DNA of 64,000 nucleotides from Amblyornis subalaris. Lineage: Eukaryota; Chordata; Aves; Passeriformes; Ptilonorhynchidae. A program made the translations under genes and the position numbers. Each line of letters begins with the position of its first letter. Position 1 is the stretch's first letter. Location: assembly GCA_018881555.1 (NCBI GenBank), contig JACAXG010000201.1, positions 1-64,000 on the forward strand, written 5' to 3'. Below, piece after piece: positions 45,853-57,240 of this stretch. The notes under the pieces are model-generated. The model saw only the letters and a list, made by a program, of their open reading frames with translations. It had not been told where the DNA came from and searched no databases.

Positions 45853-45958
45853 GCTTGTAGCGACCTGGTCTAGTGGAAGGTGTCCCTGCCCATGGCAGGG
45901 AAGTGGAACTAGATGGTCTTCAAGGTCTCTTCCCACCCAAACCCTTCCAGGATTCTAT
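45853..45958 (+). mobile_element. CR1 LINE 3' terminal fragment
   Basis: Sense copy: 'agcgacctggtctagtggaa', 'tgtccctgcccatggcaggg', 'agatggtcttcaaggtctct', ending CAGGATTCTATTT. It was integrated next to an AT-rich tract. Confidence 0.92.
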
Positions 45959-46700
45959 TTAAATGGTCTGTTCATTGAAAAACTCATGGCTAATATTTAA
46001 TCTGAATTCTGTGTTATTGCTTCTCCTACTGTTTAATTGAACTATCCGATATTTTACTAGGGCTGTTTTAAGAACAAAACTTCACGTGTGAAATAATATT
46101 TTTGAAGTATCTGAGATGTTCTGCAGTTTTTGCCTTGCACTAAACGACCAGCATAAATATTTGACTTACGGGAGGTTTTGTTAATGTTTGCAATAAGCTC
46201 ACTGCTTATTTTCAGTCTTCTTTATAGTGAGGAGTCAGTATTTGAAAATTCAGAGCAGTCAGACAAAGCAGCTTGTGCTGGATCCTCCTCATCATCTCTG
46301 TTTCACGTACATCCAGGGCCTTCCCTGTTGGAGCTTTAGTTGTTGGAATTATTGAACACTTCATGGTTTGAACCTATGAGAGGAGTAAGTCCTGTCCTAT
46401 TCCTGTCTTCCTGCTGAGCACGTCTGAGCACTGAGACCTCCTGGAACACAGCAGATAAAGGGTAACATTCCTCTGCCTGCCAAATCCAGGGACGTATCAC
46501 TGCCTTAGACTTACAAACACCTCCTTATCTGCAGTGGTCACCATTTCTGTCTCATTTCTCTATGTTTCTGTGAGTATCACAGAAGGTGATAGCTATTTTT
46601 CCATGAGAGTATTTGCCTGAGTCCCTTAGCAGTTGTCTGACACTGCTCTAGATTTTTCCAGTATTTCTCAGTCTCAGTTTCTTTCATTATGGATGCAAAA
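45959..46700. other. Intronic unique sequence
   Basis: No exon or repeat is recognised. Confidence 0.45.
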
Positions 46701-46857
46701 TAATCACGGAATGGTTTGGGTTGGAAGGAACCTTAAAGCTCTTCTCATTCTAACCCCCTGCCATGGGCAGGGACACCTTCCACTAGACCAGGTTGCTCCA
46801 AGCCCTGTCCATTGAACGCTTCCAGGAATGGGGCTGCCACAGCCTCTCTTGGCAACT
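46701..46857 (-). mobile_element. CR1 LINE 3' fragment with internal deletion
   Basis: Antisense copy: TAATCACGGAATGGTTTGGG, 'ctgccatgggcagggacacc', then 'gccctgtccattgaacgctt', where the 'aacctggccttg' block has been lost, ending CTCTTGGCAACT. Confidence 0.9.
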
Positions 46858-49800
46858 AATAAAATAAGCTCGAGTCCAACCAGGTGTTCGTTACCATCTT
46901 CATCAATTTACATTTTACATAAATAACTTATATTGAAATACCAACAAATGACAGAGGTTAGCACTGTTTTCACAGGAAAGACTTGCTTTCTTTAATTAAA
47001 AAAAAATAAAATCTAGGACCAGCAATCCTTTTATCCTGTGTCCCGATAAAGTTAAATAATATTTAGAATGCATGTGGTGGATTTGACTTTCCCGGCTTGT
47101 TCCTCTGAAGCTTTTGTGAGCAATCAAATTTCAAACTCCAAGCTTCCTGTGCCTAATGTGTCTATGAAATCCATGCCGAAAATCCAATAATGCTGCTGAC
47201 CAAGCTGTTGTCTTACTGTATTAATTTAAGATACCCTTGGGTGCTCTTTTCTTAAACAGACCGTTTCCTTGAAGAATTTTTTTCCAGTTTGAAGTTTTAA
47301 GCACAGCACTTGGAATTACCTTCTTGATCTTGTAGAGCTTTGCTTTTTTTCCCAGCACTCAAAATATTCCCAGCAAGCAGGAGCTCTTAAATCACATCTT
47401 CTAAAGCACAGTGAGAAAACAGAGTAAAACAGACAGAAGAAGAGGTTGAGAATGATGTGATTTTGTGGGTGAAGTAGTTTTGGGGGAGGAGGGAGCTGCT
47501 GCAAAGTGGAATTCACTGTAAGAAGGACCACAGCGGTTTTATGCCAGTACTTTGTTCTTGCACAGACACGTGCTCACGTCTGTGTGTGGAACCACTGCAG
47601 TGTCTTGGAAGCAGGGCTGGAATATTTGGTAATCAATTTTACAGCAGTGAACAGAGATGATAATTTGCTTTTGTTCACGGATTTGAATGAAATACTCATT
47701 TAGTCACTGAAACACTGGAGCAGTAACGATGTTTGCTTTTTGTTTCCTGCTTTTGTTCCCTTGCTTTGTTTATGGCTGATCCTCGCAGAGTTCCTTTAGA
47801 TCTACTTGAGACTGTCACTTTTTCTCCCTTTGCTTAAAATAAATATTTATTTGATGGAGAGGCAAGTTGCTTGCCAGAGTTTTGGTGGATGTGTGCTGCA
47901 TACAGATGATTCTGAGCATGGTTTGGGCTTGGTGGAATCTGAAATCCTCAGGATCTTTAGAATGGAAGGGCTTTGTCCTTCTTACGGAATTGTGACATCT
48001 TTAGGGTTGTTAAGAGCCCTTAATTGCACAAAGAACAAGCTTCATGTAGCAATCTGATAACCTAAATTTGGGATATNGGCATAGTGGGGGATTTGGAAAA
48101 TAATTTAAAGAAAATGGACTCTGTGTTTTGGGCTGGTAATAACCCTAGTGCATCTTGCGTGATGAAGAAGAATTTAAATGTTTTACTGATGAGCTGAGCA
48201 ATATTCCTTCTAAAGACGGGCAGCTGATCTCCAAAGCAGATTGTGAGAAGTACTTCTTGGACACCCCAGGACCTGGATAACATTCCTGGTCCTGATGGTG
48301 GCTTCGTTTGGTAAAACAAGTTTCCTGCAGTATCACCAGATTCAGAATTTTCAGTTCCCTTAAAATGCAGAAGTGAAATTAAGCTGGTTTAGGGGACACC
48401 ATACTGGCAGAGGCAGTCTAGGCATTCCAACCAAGGGTTTTCCAACATGTGAACTACCTTTTATTCCCTGCCATGCCTGCTGGGCTCATAGCTGCAAAAG
48501 TAAAAGCATTGCTGTATACAAATTCATCTCGGGTGTGCTCAGTGCATGTCGCAAAAATTTAAATGGGGGGTTGTTGCTTCGTGTAGGTACAGGGTGTTAC
48601 ACATCCTCTTCGGGGTGAAAATTATCTGTAATGACCTTTACCATTAGACAGTGCTGCTTAGCTTTCCATAGAGACCTATGCAGGACATGCAAATACAGCT
48701 GTGAAAATCCCAGATTTTCTATTATTTGCCTTTCCCCTCTGTTTCCTGATTTTAAGAAACCTTCTTTTTTTCTTTGCTAGTTTGTGTAAGCTGAAAGGAA
48801 ACAAAATAAGGAAAACTGTGCTAGGAAAACACTCTTTGAAAGACTTTCTTATTAGTCAATGTTTGTATTGCTTGAAAATTTAATATCCGTCTCTGAAGTG
48901 GTGCTTGTCTATTCAAAGGCTAAGAAGGTTGGCACAAATGAATTAGAATTTTTTGTAAACTCCTTTTATAAACTCAAATACAGAAGGTGAGANGTATTTT
49001 TCCATTCAGAAAATTTAGATTGCGTTTAATATTATTTCGTTGTAAAGGGAAAGAATAACCATGTCTTCAATTCCTTTGCAGTTAAAGCTGTTATAGTTTT
49101 CATCCCTGCTGGTTTTCAGTCATTGCAATGAAAAAAAATTACTCCTGAAGTGGATTAGCTGTGTATTGAGTGGTTTTAGTGGTTTTTTCCTCCCAGTTTC
49201 TTTGTACTTGTGTCATTATCTCCTTCGTTCCACAGTTTGGTCATGTTCCACGTCTTGGTATTGTGACACTGCTCCCAGATATTTTGAATGTAATTGCCTT
49301 ATCTAGGGAAAATCTATGATTTAGGTTCACCCTGAGCACAGTTTTTAGATTTCATTGCTTGTTACTATCAAGAACATATTTGAGTTCGTCTAAAATAAAC
49401 TTTTCGAGGTGGTTTTCTGAAGTTTTTTTGTAGCAATGTGCAGCACATTTCCTGCCAGAGTGTTGCACCTGCCTGTTTAATGATTAATTTACACAGCCAA
49501 TCTCCCATTAGTACAGAGTGGAGAGTGTCACTTGAATTTTATAGTGATTTCAGAGCTTAGATCTCCAGCATCTGCCTGTTACATACTTTGATCTTGTGTG
49601 GAATCAGCAAAGGTGACGCCACGAAGATTTCCAGTCTTTGCAAGACCTGAGTTGCGGAGTAGTGTGGGACTGAAGTGCTGACTGGGCAGGCCAGCATTAC
49701 AGGAAGAAAACCAGGGAAAACTCCAGCATTGTTTCCTATCAAGGCTTCTGTGCTGCTGGAAGAAACTACACTACTGTATCCAAATTGTGAGCATACATCA

Positions 49801-51139
49801 AAGTTGCTGGTTTGCTGGAAGCAAAGTATTGAATTCCAAGTAATATAGTGGGAAATAATTAGTTTTGAGGTCACTGGTGATTTTAATTTCAATTTTTTTC
49901 AAGGGGATATCAGCAACAGGCAGAATTGCAGGGTGAGTTGCTTTTATTTTTGTTGAAAAAGTTGAAATTTATTGTTGTACAAGGTACAATCTGTATTTCC
50001 ATCTGCGTTTATTTATAGTTGCTGCCTGCTTGTTTGACAGTGTGTTAAGTGCACTTTTGTTAAGGGATTGATTTATGGCATTGAAACACATAACAGGCAG
50101 CTCCGTAAATTTGGGTCAGTCGGTGTCTTTCTCACAAGCACAGGTTGCAGTGACCCTTTAAAGTCACTGGTATTCATTTCGGGAATGGTAATAGATGTTT
50201 AAATGTGTTCTTGTTCAGCTTTTGGAGGATGAATCATTTTGAGGAGGTGTTGATGTGGTTCAAAGTCAAAACCAGGACTTGACTTCCCACCTATGCACGT
50301 TTTTTCTGAAACATCCATACTAATGTTGCTGGAATTTTTTATTTTCTAGCTGATAGTCTGTTAACTTGTTTTATCTGAATTTATATGGTAAGTCCAAAGA
50401 AAATTCAGGGCTACTGAAAGGATGTTAAAACAGTAATTCCTGGATCACTTCCAGCACTTCTCAATACTGGAGCTGATGAGGATTTCTGGGACAGCAGGCA
50501 AATGTCAGTACCAGAGGAATTCCCTCATGTGAATAGCACAATAATAATTTCTATGCAGGTTTGATGTTTGAGTGTGAGAGGATGGGGATTTGTATTTCTG
50601 GTGGAAACAGGAATGTGTGATGCAGTTGGAAAAACCGAAATGACTATAACCTGTAACTTTACCGTTCCCTGGAGAATAGAGGACCAGAGACTTCAGGAAT
50701 CAAATGGAAGTACAGTTCATCCCCTTGGTTCATTTTCCCTATCAATTAATTAGGACAAATTATTTATATGTTTTAAAGATGTTCTGATGATGACTCTATT
50801 TACATAGGAATTTGGAAGTTTGGAAGCATATTTTAATGGCAGTTTTGCATGGCAACTGGTATTCATTTGTCTATTTTGAGAATAATACTGCCCTACAGTA
50901 GAAATGTGGTTAATATTACTATAAATATGCCTAAATCATCTTCACTGAGGCTGATGAAAAAGGATATTGTCTGTTAAAAGTGAAGGAGTTTAAATGTGAT
51001 CTTAATTTCTCTATTCAGCACTTATGGGAATTTGTCATGTGGTATTGAAAGACAAAAAATCACAATGTGAAAATCATGTTATCAGATGAAGGCTGCTTGA
51101 GGCTTTGCTTGTTTTCAGTGCAAGATGTGTGTGCATTAG
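46858..51139. other. Intronic unique sequence, longest repeat-free stretch
   Basis: About 4.3 kb of AT-rich intron without CR1, LTR or tandem arrays. Short frames show no domains. No exon is recognised. Confidence 0.45.
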
Positions 51140-52365
51140 ATAGGTGTCAAGGGTTAACCTGGAGGCAAACTCCAGATCCCCATGCTATATTCTTCAGAGG
51201 AGAGGAGACAGCAAAAACAGGCTGNAAACTTGGAAAATGATTAAATAATTTATTTACTAACTCCACTAAGAATAGAAAGAATAAAAAATAATAAAAATAT
51301 TAAGGCATAATGTACAAATATCATTCTCCCCACCATACATTCCAATCTTTCTCAGTGGTCACGCAAAGGACATAAACATGAGATTCTGATCTTATAATTA
51401 AGAGTTCTTGTTGCTACTTTATGGGATAAAGAGAGAGTTCTTTCTGTAGTGTAGTGGGATCCATCCCACAGAAGACAGTTCCCTAAGAAATATCTTTAGT
51501 GAGGTTCCAAACCGTCCGGAAACACTACAGCTCGCCCTGGTTTTTGCAGTGGTGTATCCTCTCTCCCACAATACACTCCGTAGTTTGTGGGTCATAAGCA
51601 AAGTCTAATGGGTTAAACATTTTAAGAGTAAGTCATTCCAGCCTAAAGGCACCAAAAGCACAGGCTCCTGCTTTACTCATAATCTCCAAAGACTGCAAAT
51701 TTCATCTGCAGGTCTCCATATTTAGTCTTTCACGTGACTGCTTTCCTTTCTATCTAGCTTAGAGAAGAGGTTAATATTTGCAGAAAATGCCTACAAAAGT
51801 ATTTATAACAGTTTACATGCTCCCATAAGATAATGCAGCTGTATGAGACTCGCTTCCTGGGCTCGGGCCCAAGGCTCCTTTCCCCCCCGAACTGCTCTGC
51901 ACTGGCAGCCATCCAAATTTTGAGAAGTCTCTTGGCTGCTAATAATCTCTTATCTGCAACAACAAGGTCACTCTTCGATCTCACCCATACACCTCCGAAA
52001 AAGGGCGCTTTTTCTCCGGCACAATCTCGGCTCTCTCTGCGTAGCTTGGCTCAGCTTAGCTTCTCTTGGCTTCTCTCAGCTTGGCCTTGGTCCAGATGGT
52101 GATAGACCAGCTCCTCTCAGGTCCGAAACAGCACAGGACCGGTGGAGGGTGAGGCTGGCTGCCCCCGCTGTCCCCCCGGGCCGTGGGCCCCTTGCTAGTG
52201 GTCAGCAGGGAGCAAGTGAGGAAGTGACCCTTACTTCCTGGGTGGTTTTTACAACATTCCTTTCANAGAGGCGTCACAGGAACACTAAGTGGTCCATATA
52301 ACTGTCCTTTACGTGTTTTTAACCAATCAGATTTGTCTCGCACCGGGTCAAACCATGACAATAGG
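51140..52365 (-). mobile_element. Complete ERVL-type solo LTR with 5-bp target duplication
   Basis: The LTR spans 51145-52360 (1216 bp) with ends TGTCAAGGG and CATGACA, i.e. 5-bp inverted termini TGTCA/TGACA. It is flanked by ATAGG at 51140-51144 and 52361-52365. Read on the minus strand it starts TGTCATGGTTTGACCC, a start common in avian ERV LTRs. It has a TATAAATA-type box near 51800 and an AATAAA signal near 51248, about 100 nt before its 3' end, giving the orientation. A 5-bp duplication fits the ERVL (class III) group. A GCTTGGCTCAGCTTAGCTTC-type internal repetition lies at 52043-52090. No internal genes adjoin it. Confidence 0.87.
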
Positions 52366-52672
52366 GCATGGTGCTGGAGGAGACATCCATTGCTGTATTC
52401 CTGCCCTGTAAATCCTGCTAATTTTCCAGCATCCCAGGACAGGTAGGAGTGAAACATGGGTGCAGACATGAAGGTATGGCGGCTCACCCTGTGGAATTGT
52501 AGACCTGGGCTCCTCAAGCAGTGACCTGTGGCAAGACAGGTTTTACGTGAAGTCCACCGGTGCTGGTGAGATCGGGCACTATGCCTGGGCTGGAGATTCT
52601 CCCAAGAAAGCTGGAGGGAGGTCTTTCCACTTTTCTTGTAGGTTGATGTGACTTTATGCTTCTAGTTCGTGG
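52366..52672. other. Intronic unique sequence
   Basis: Short spacer between the ERVL-type LTR and a CR1; nothing is recognised. Confidence 0.45.
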
Positions 52673-53064
52673 GATCACAGAATGGTTTGGGTTGGAAGGG
52701 ACCTTAAAGCCCATCCTGTTCTTCCCTTTGTCAAAGGCAGAGACACCTTCTACTAGAGCAGGGTGCTCCAAGCCCTATCCAACCTGACCTTGGACACTTC
52801 CAGGGATGGGGCAGCCACAGCTCCTCTGGGCAATGTGTTCCAGGGCCTCCCCACCCTCACAGGAAAGAATTTCATCCCAATATCTCATCTAACCCTGCCC
52901 TCTGGCAGTGGAAAACCATTTACTCTTGTCCTGTCACTCCATGTCCTTGTCCGAAGTCCCTCTCCAGCTCTCTTGGAGCCACTTTAGGTATTGGAAATTG
53001 CTTGAGGTTCTTCCTGGAGTCTTCTCCAGGCTGAACAACCCCAACTCTCAGCCTGTCTCCATAG
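52673..53064 (-). mobile_element. CR1 LINE 3' fragment, long
   Basis: Antisense copy from GATCACAGAATGGTTTGGG to CAACTCTCAGCCTGTCTCC. It includes the 'gaagtccctctccagctctc' and 'tcttctccaggctgaacaac' blocks. Confidence 0.94.
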
Positions 53065-53066
53065 CA

Positions 53067-53470
53067 TGAGGGATAAAATAATGTTTTGCTTCAGCTATTG
53101 TTTCAGCCATGAGAACGTGTGCTCCTGTCAGGTGAGCAAAGATGTAGCTAGCATGAGGCTAGGCCTCCTGAGCATGGGAGGGAGAAAAGGGGGAGCTAAC
53201 CAATGCTTGTTATTAGGGGGAGAAAGGGGAGGAGAAAGGTGTTGGTTTGAAGGCAGTCAGAAAGAATGGGAGTTCCTGAGTACCCAGCCAATGGGAAAGG
53301 GGACAGGGACCCCCACCGGCTGGGGAGGGGTATAAAAGTGTGTGCCTTTTAGGGGGAGGTGAGATGTTTATTGTTTATTAATAAATGACTCAGCTGACTC
53401 ATTTATTAATAAATAGTTTTGCATTGATGACTTTGTCCTCTTTCAGCTTTGTCAGTGTGTATTTCTCACA
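53067..53470 (+). mobile_element. Probable solo LTR (endogenous retrovirus)
   Basis: Plus-strand order: CCAAT (53288-53292, in CAGCCAATGG), TATAAAAG near 53330, two AATAAA signals (~53381 and ~53408), then a short U5 ending TATTTCTCACA at 53470. The right end is typical (CA); the left end is uncertain (TGAGGG at 53067 is the best guess). No convincing target duplication was found. It abuts the truncated end of the preceding CR1. It contains a 40-bp near-perfect palindrome. Confidence 0.7.
53374..53413. repeat. 40-bp near-perfect palindrome with paired AP-1 sites
   Basis: TTTATTAATAAA at both ends flanks TGACTCAGCTGACTCA. The arms match at 19 of 20 positions. TGACTCA occurs twice (AP-1/TRE consensus), and TGACTCAGC also fits a small-Maf/NRF2-type half-site. 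Each arm carries an AATAAA. Confidence 0.9.
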
Positions 53471-54990
53471 ATAGGGTTGCTTGCATTTACGCGTGGATTT
53501 GAAGAAGAAATCCTTTAGGAGAGAACCGTGTGTGTTCATTGATTTCTGTTTGCACTTAATTTTTCATACATTTCCTATTGATATAAAGTTACGAATTTGC
53601 AAAAGTTATAAATTTGCAGAAGCCCGAGCCCTTCATGGCTGGGCTTCACAGAGCTTTCTGGGCATCAAGGCTGTCTTGCTTTTCTGTAGTAAGCTCAAGA
53701 AATAATATGTCAACTTCTGTCATTCACTGAAGGAAATCTTTCTGTTCAGGTTTAGGGAGATGAACAGGATTCTATAGACACAACTGGAATTGATGTTTCC
53801 TTAGTGTCTTGTAACATAACGATTTTGTGACTGATGTGACCAGAAGGAGCAAATTCACACTGAAAATANAGGAATAGGTGGATGAAGGCCGCTACCCGTT
53901 GGTGCTGGGGGAGATAAACCACTAGGGATCATCTCTGTGATAACTGTCATATCTGAAAAAGAAAAAAGTGGAAAGTTTTTAAGTACTCGTAACTTAAACA
54001 TGTGATAAGAGCAGTAAAAGGTGCTGTGCCTGATGGTCAAACTGAGCATTGGAAGCCCTTTGAGAGTCTGGGCTGTTGATGGGCTAAAGATTAACAACAG
54101 GTCAGGACTGTGACTTGGCACAAGATGCTTTCCCTTTAATCTCCAATTAAATAATGAAAAAAAAGCCAGATAGCTATAATTTTAAAGGGGTAAAATATAT
54201 ATACACACATAGTTTTCTCTCTCTCTACCATGACTGACTCACATTTCAACAGCACTTCTCCTCTAATGACTTTGAGTCTTTTTATAAACTTTTTTTAATA
54301 AGTTGTACATGTTTAGTATTAGATCTTTAAAAACAAATCTCTGGAAAAGTTTGGTCCCAGTGAGTTGTGTGTTGCTGTAACTTCTGCGAGGAGTGAAAAT
54401 AGTAGGAATAGTAAGTTTCTGAATTTTCTTTTTGGGTTGTTTTTCTTTTGGCAGCTACTTCTGTACCTAGTATGTGTAGGTAAAGCTCTATGGTTACTGA
54501 GGTGTGGAGTCAAAGTAGTTATTGTGCACGTCACTTATGTTCCTTCATATAAAATATTCTGTTGAAGTGCTGGAGCTAAGGAAAAAATAGGACAGGTCAG
54601 CAGTGTGAAATAGTTGTACAAAGTTTTGATACATACAATATAAAGTCTATTATGTATCATCTCGTCTTGATCTCGGTAGCAAAGGTCTTACTGATTATAC
54701 AATAAAACATCTTGAAAGGTTGCTGGTGCTGATACTGTTTGAGACATTCATGTGTAGAGTAAACTGAACCCAAACTTTTCAAGTGTGGGATTTTGAAATT
54801 AAACCCTGCTTAGGATCTAAAAATGTAAATAAAATGTTGTTATGAGTTGCCTTTTGAGGAACCCTATCCATAGACTGCACAGGATGTGTCCATTCTAAAT
54901 AGGCACTGAGTGGTTTAGGTGGCTCAAGGTAGATGATGGCAATATGCCACCTGTAGAGTCTTATTCCAGGTCATCTTCAGAAATATTCCT
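53471..54990. other. Intronic unique sequence
   Basis: AT-rich; a short TA/CA/CT dinucleotide stretch lies near 54197-54226. No exon is recognised. Confidence 0.45.
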
Positions 54991-55336
54991 GCGGGAGAGG
55001 AGACTGAGGCCAGAGCTCTCTGGGGACTGCAGCCCCTCCCAAGGAGCGGCTTTGATCTCTGCTCTCTGTGACCAGGGACAGGACCTGAGGGAACACCTGG
55101 AGCTGTGCGGGGGAGGGCTGGATATCAGGAAAAGGTCCTTCCCCTGGAGGGTGGTGGGCACTGAACAGGCTCCCTAGGGAATGGGCACGGCCCCAAGGCT
55201 GCTGGAGCTCCAGCAGTGCTTGGACAATGCTCTCGGGCACAAGGTGGGATTGTTGGGGTGTCCTGTGCACAGCCAAGAATTGGACTCAGTGATCTTTGCG
55301 GGTCCCTTCCAGCTCAGGATATTGTGTGATTCCATG
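54991..55336 (+). mobile_element. CR1 LINE 3' fragment, second subfamily
   Basis: Sense copy: 'tttgatctctgctctctgtg', 'gatatcaggaaaaggtcctt', 'gacaatgctctcgggcacaa', 'cgggtcccttccagctcagg', ending TTGTGTGATTCCATG. It is very close in layout to the copy at 13759. Confidence 0.9.
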
Positions 55337-56714
55337 TGCAGATCAAGCCACCNTACAGCAATATTCCCAGCTGTCCTTGCTCCCTGGTGATATCCATAGC
55401 AAACTCACAGCAGCAAATTGCAACAGGATTGAAAATGGGGAAGGGAAATTGCTGTGCATCACTTGGTCTGGTTTAGGGGTTTTTTTAGGTTTTGGTTTTT
55501 TTCCGCAGTCATGGTTTGTATCTTGATTTGTTTGCCGTGTTTTCATTGAAGTTTCAGTTCAGAAGGCTGTACCACACTTCTCTCTCTGAGTTAATTAATA
55601 CAGGGTAGAATTACAGGACTGACGTGTGAGCTGGATACCGGCTGTGATGCAGAATTGATTGGGTACAAGGAGGTACTTTGCAGCCCCTGCAGACAGAGGC
55701 CAGGTGCTGTCAGACTAATGCCATCAGAGTCTTACCTGCCAGTCTAAACGTGCTTTTAGAGAGCTGTTTTCCACATCAAGCTTTTGGAGAATGCAGAGTC
55801 CATTCCCAAGCTGACTGTTAAACTGCAGAGCTCATCCCAAGCACTGGAAATGAGAACACGGGACACATGGATACATGTCGTATTACTGATTTGCACTGGG
55901 GGAGTACGTAGGACTCCTAATCATAGCATTTGGATTGTGTTCCCACTAAAAAAATAATTCATGTTGTACGTTGTCCTGATCATTTGTATACTGATGGGAT
56001 TCACATTCACTGGTTCAAATGAGATTGTCTTCCTTTTTCATTGCTACTCTTTTAAAGCTTTGATTAGATTTTCAGAACTTTTATTGTATCCACTATATCC
56101 TTAACTCACTTTTAAAATCTTCATCTAATTATAATTGAATTTTGCCCTTGAGCAGGTGTACCTATAATCTTTTAAGAGCAGTTTTAAAAATAGGGTGAAG
56201 AAGGTGAAGAGCTGGTCATAGAAAGTAACATTAGTTGAGTCTGGACTGTGGAATAGTGATTAAAAAAAAATCGAGGGAAAGATGATCTGATATCTACAGA
56301 CCCATCAGTCTGACCTTGAGATCAAAATTTATAAACACATTGAAGGAAAGAATGATGGTACACAGACAGAAATTGCCAGATAGATTTGCCATTTGTAAGC
56401 AGTGCTGTTTAAAACAATATATATGTGTGTTGGATGTTTTAGGAGCATCATTTAGGATGAAAGCACTTCTAAGAGATAAATNAATGCAATCTGGGCTTTG
56501 GAAGTCTCTTTGAGTCAATGGCACCACCCAAAGCTGGACTGCAACTGTGTGACCTATGAAGAACTTTTCACCTCAGGTGTGGTAGCCAGGAAATCTGGAG
56601 AGTTTATCGTCCATTCTGTCATTTCTATTGATATAGGATTAATCAGGCTCCTTCTCATATTGAAGGTATGGAAGGGGAGCAGTTGGTGAGGTGTTAAACA
56701 GGAGAATAAGGGTT
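55337..56714. other. Intronic sequence, possible decayed LINE coding remnant
   Basis: Mostly unassigned. Near 56296-56320 the reading Y-R-P-I-S-L-T resembles the conserved reverse-transcriptase segment of LINE ORF2, in the orientation of the CR1 that follows at 56715, but the surroundings are too decayed to confirm it. Confidence 0.3.
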
Positions 56715-57240
56715 AAAAGAGGGACTGCCCTCCACTCTGCTCAGAGCTGCCTCCAGCTCTGGGCCCCCAGCACGGGAAGGACATGGTCCTGTTGGAGAGA
56801 GTACAGAGGGGGTGCCAAGATGATCAGAGGGATGGAGCAACTGTGCTATGAGGAAAGGCTGAAAGATTTGTGATTGCTCAGTCTGGAGAGGAGAAGGCTC
56901 TGGGGTGACCTAATTGTGGCCTTCCAGTAACTGAAGGGAGTTGACAAAGAAAGATGGAAAGAGACTTTGAACAAGGGCTTGGAGGGACAGGACAAAGGGG
57001 AATGGCTTCAAACTGAAATGTTGATTTAGATTAGATATAAGGAAGAAGCTTTTTACCATGAGGGTGGTGATGTGGCACAGGTTGCCCAGAAAAGCTGCCC
57101 CATCCCTGGAAGTGTTCAAGGTCAGGTTGGATGGGGCTTGGAGCAGCCTGGTCTAGTGGAATGTGTCCCTGCCCATGGCAGGGAGTTGGAGCTGGATGGT
57201 CTTTAAGGTCCCTTCCCACCCAAACCATTCCATGATTATG
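56715..57240 (+). mobile_element. CR1 LINE 3' UTR plus end of ORF2 region
   Basis: Long sense copy: 'gctcagagctgcctccagct', 'caagatgatcagagggatgg', 'aaactgaaatgttgatttag', 'ggaatgtgtccctgcccatg', ending CATTCCATGATTATG. The coding remnant is interrupted by stops. Confidence 0.93.
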
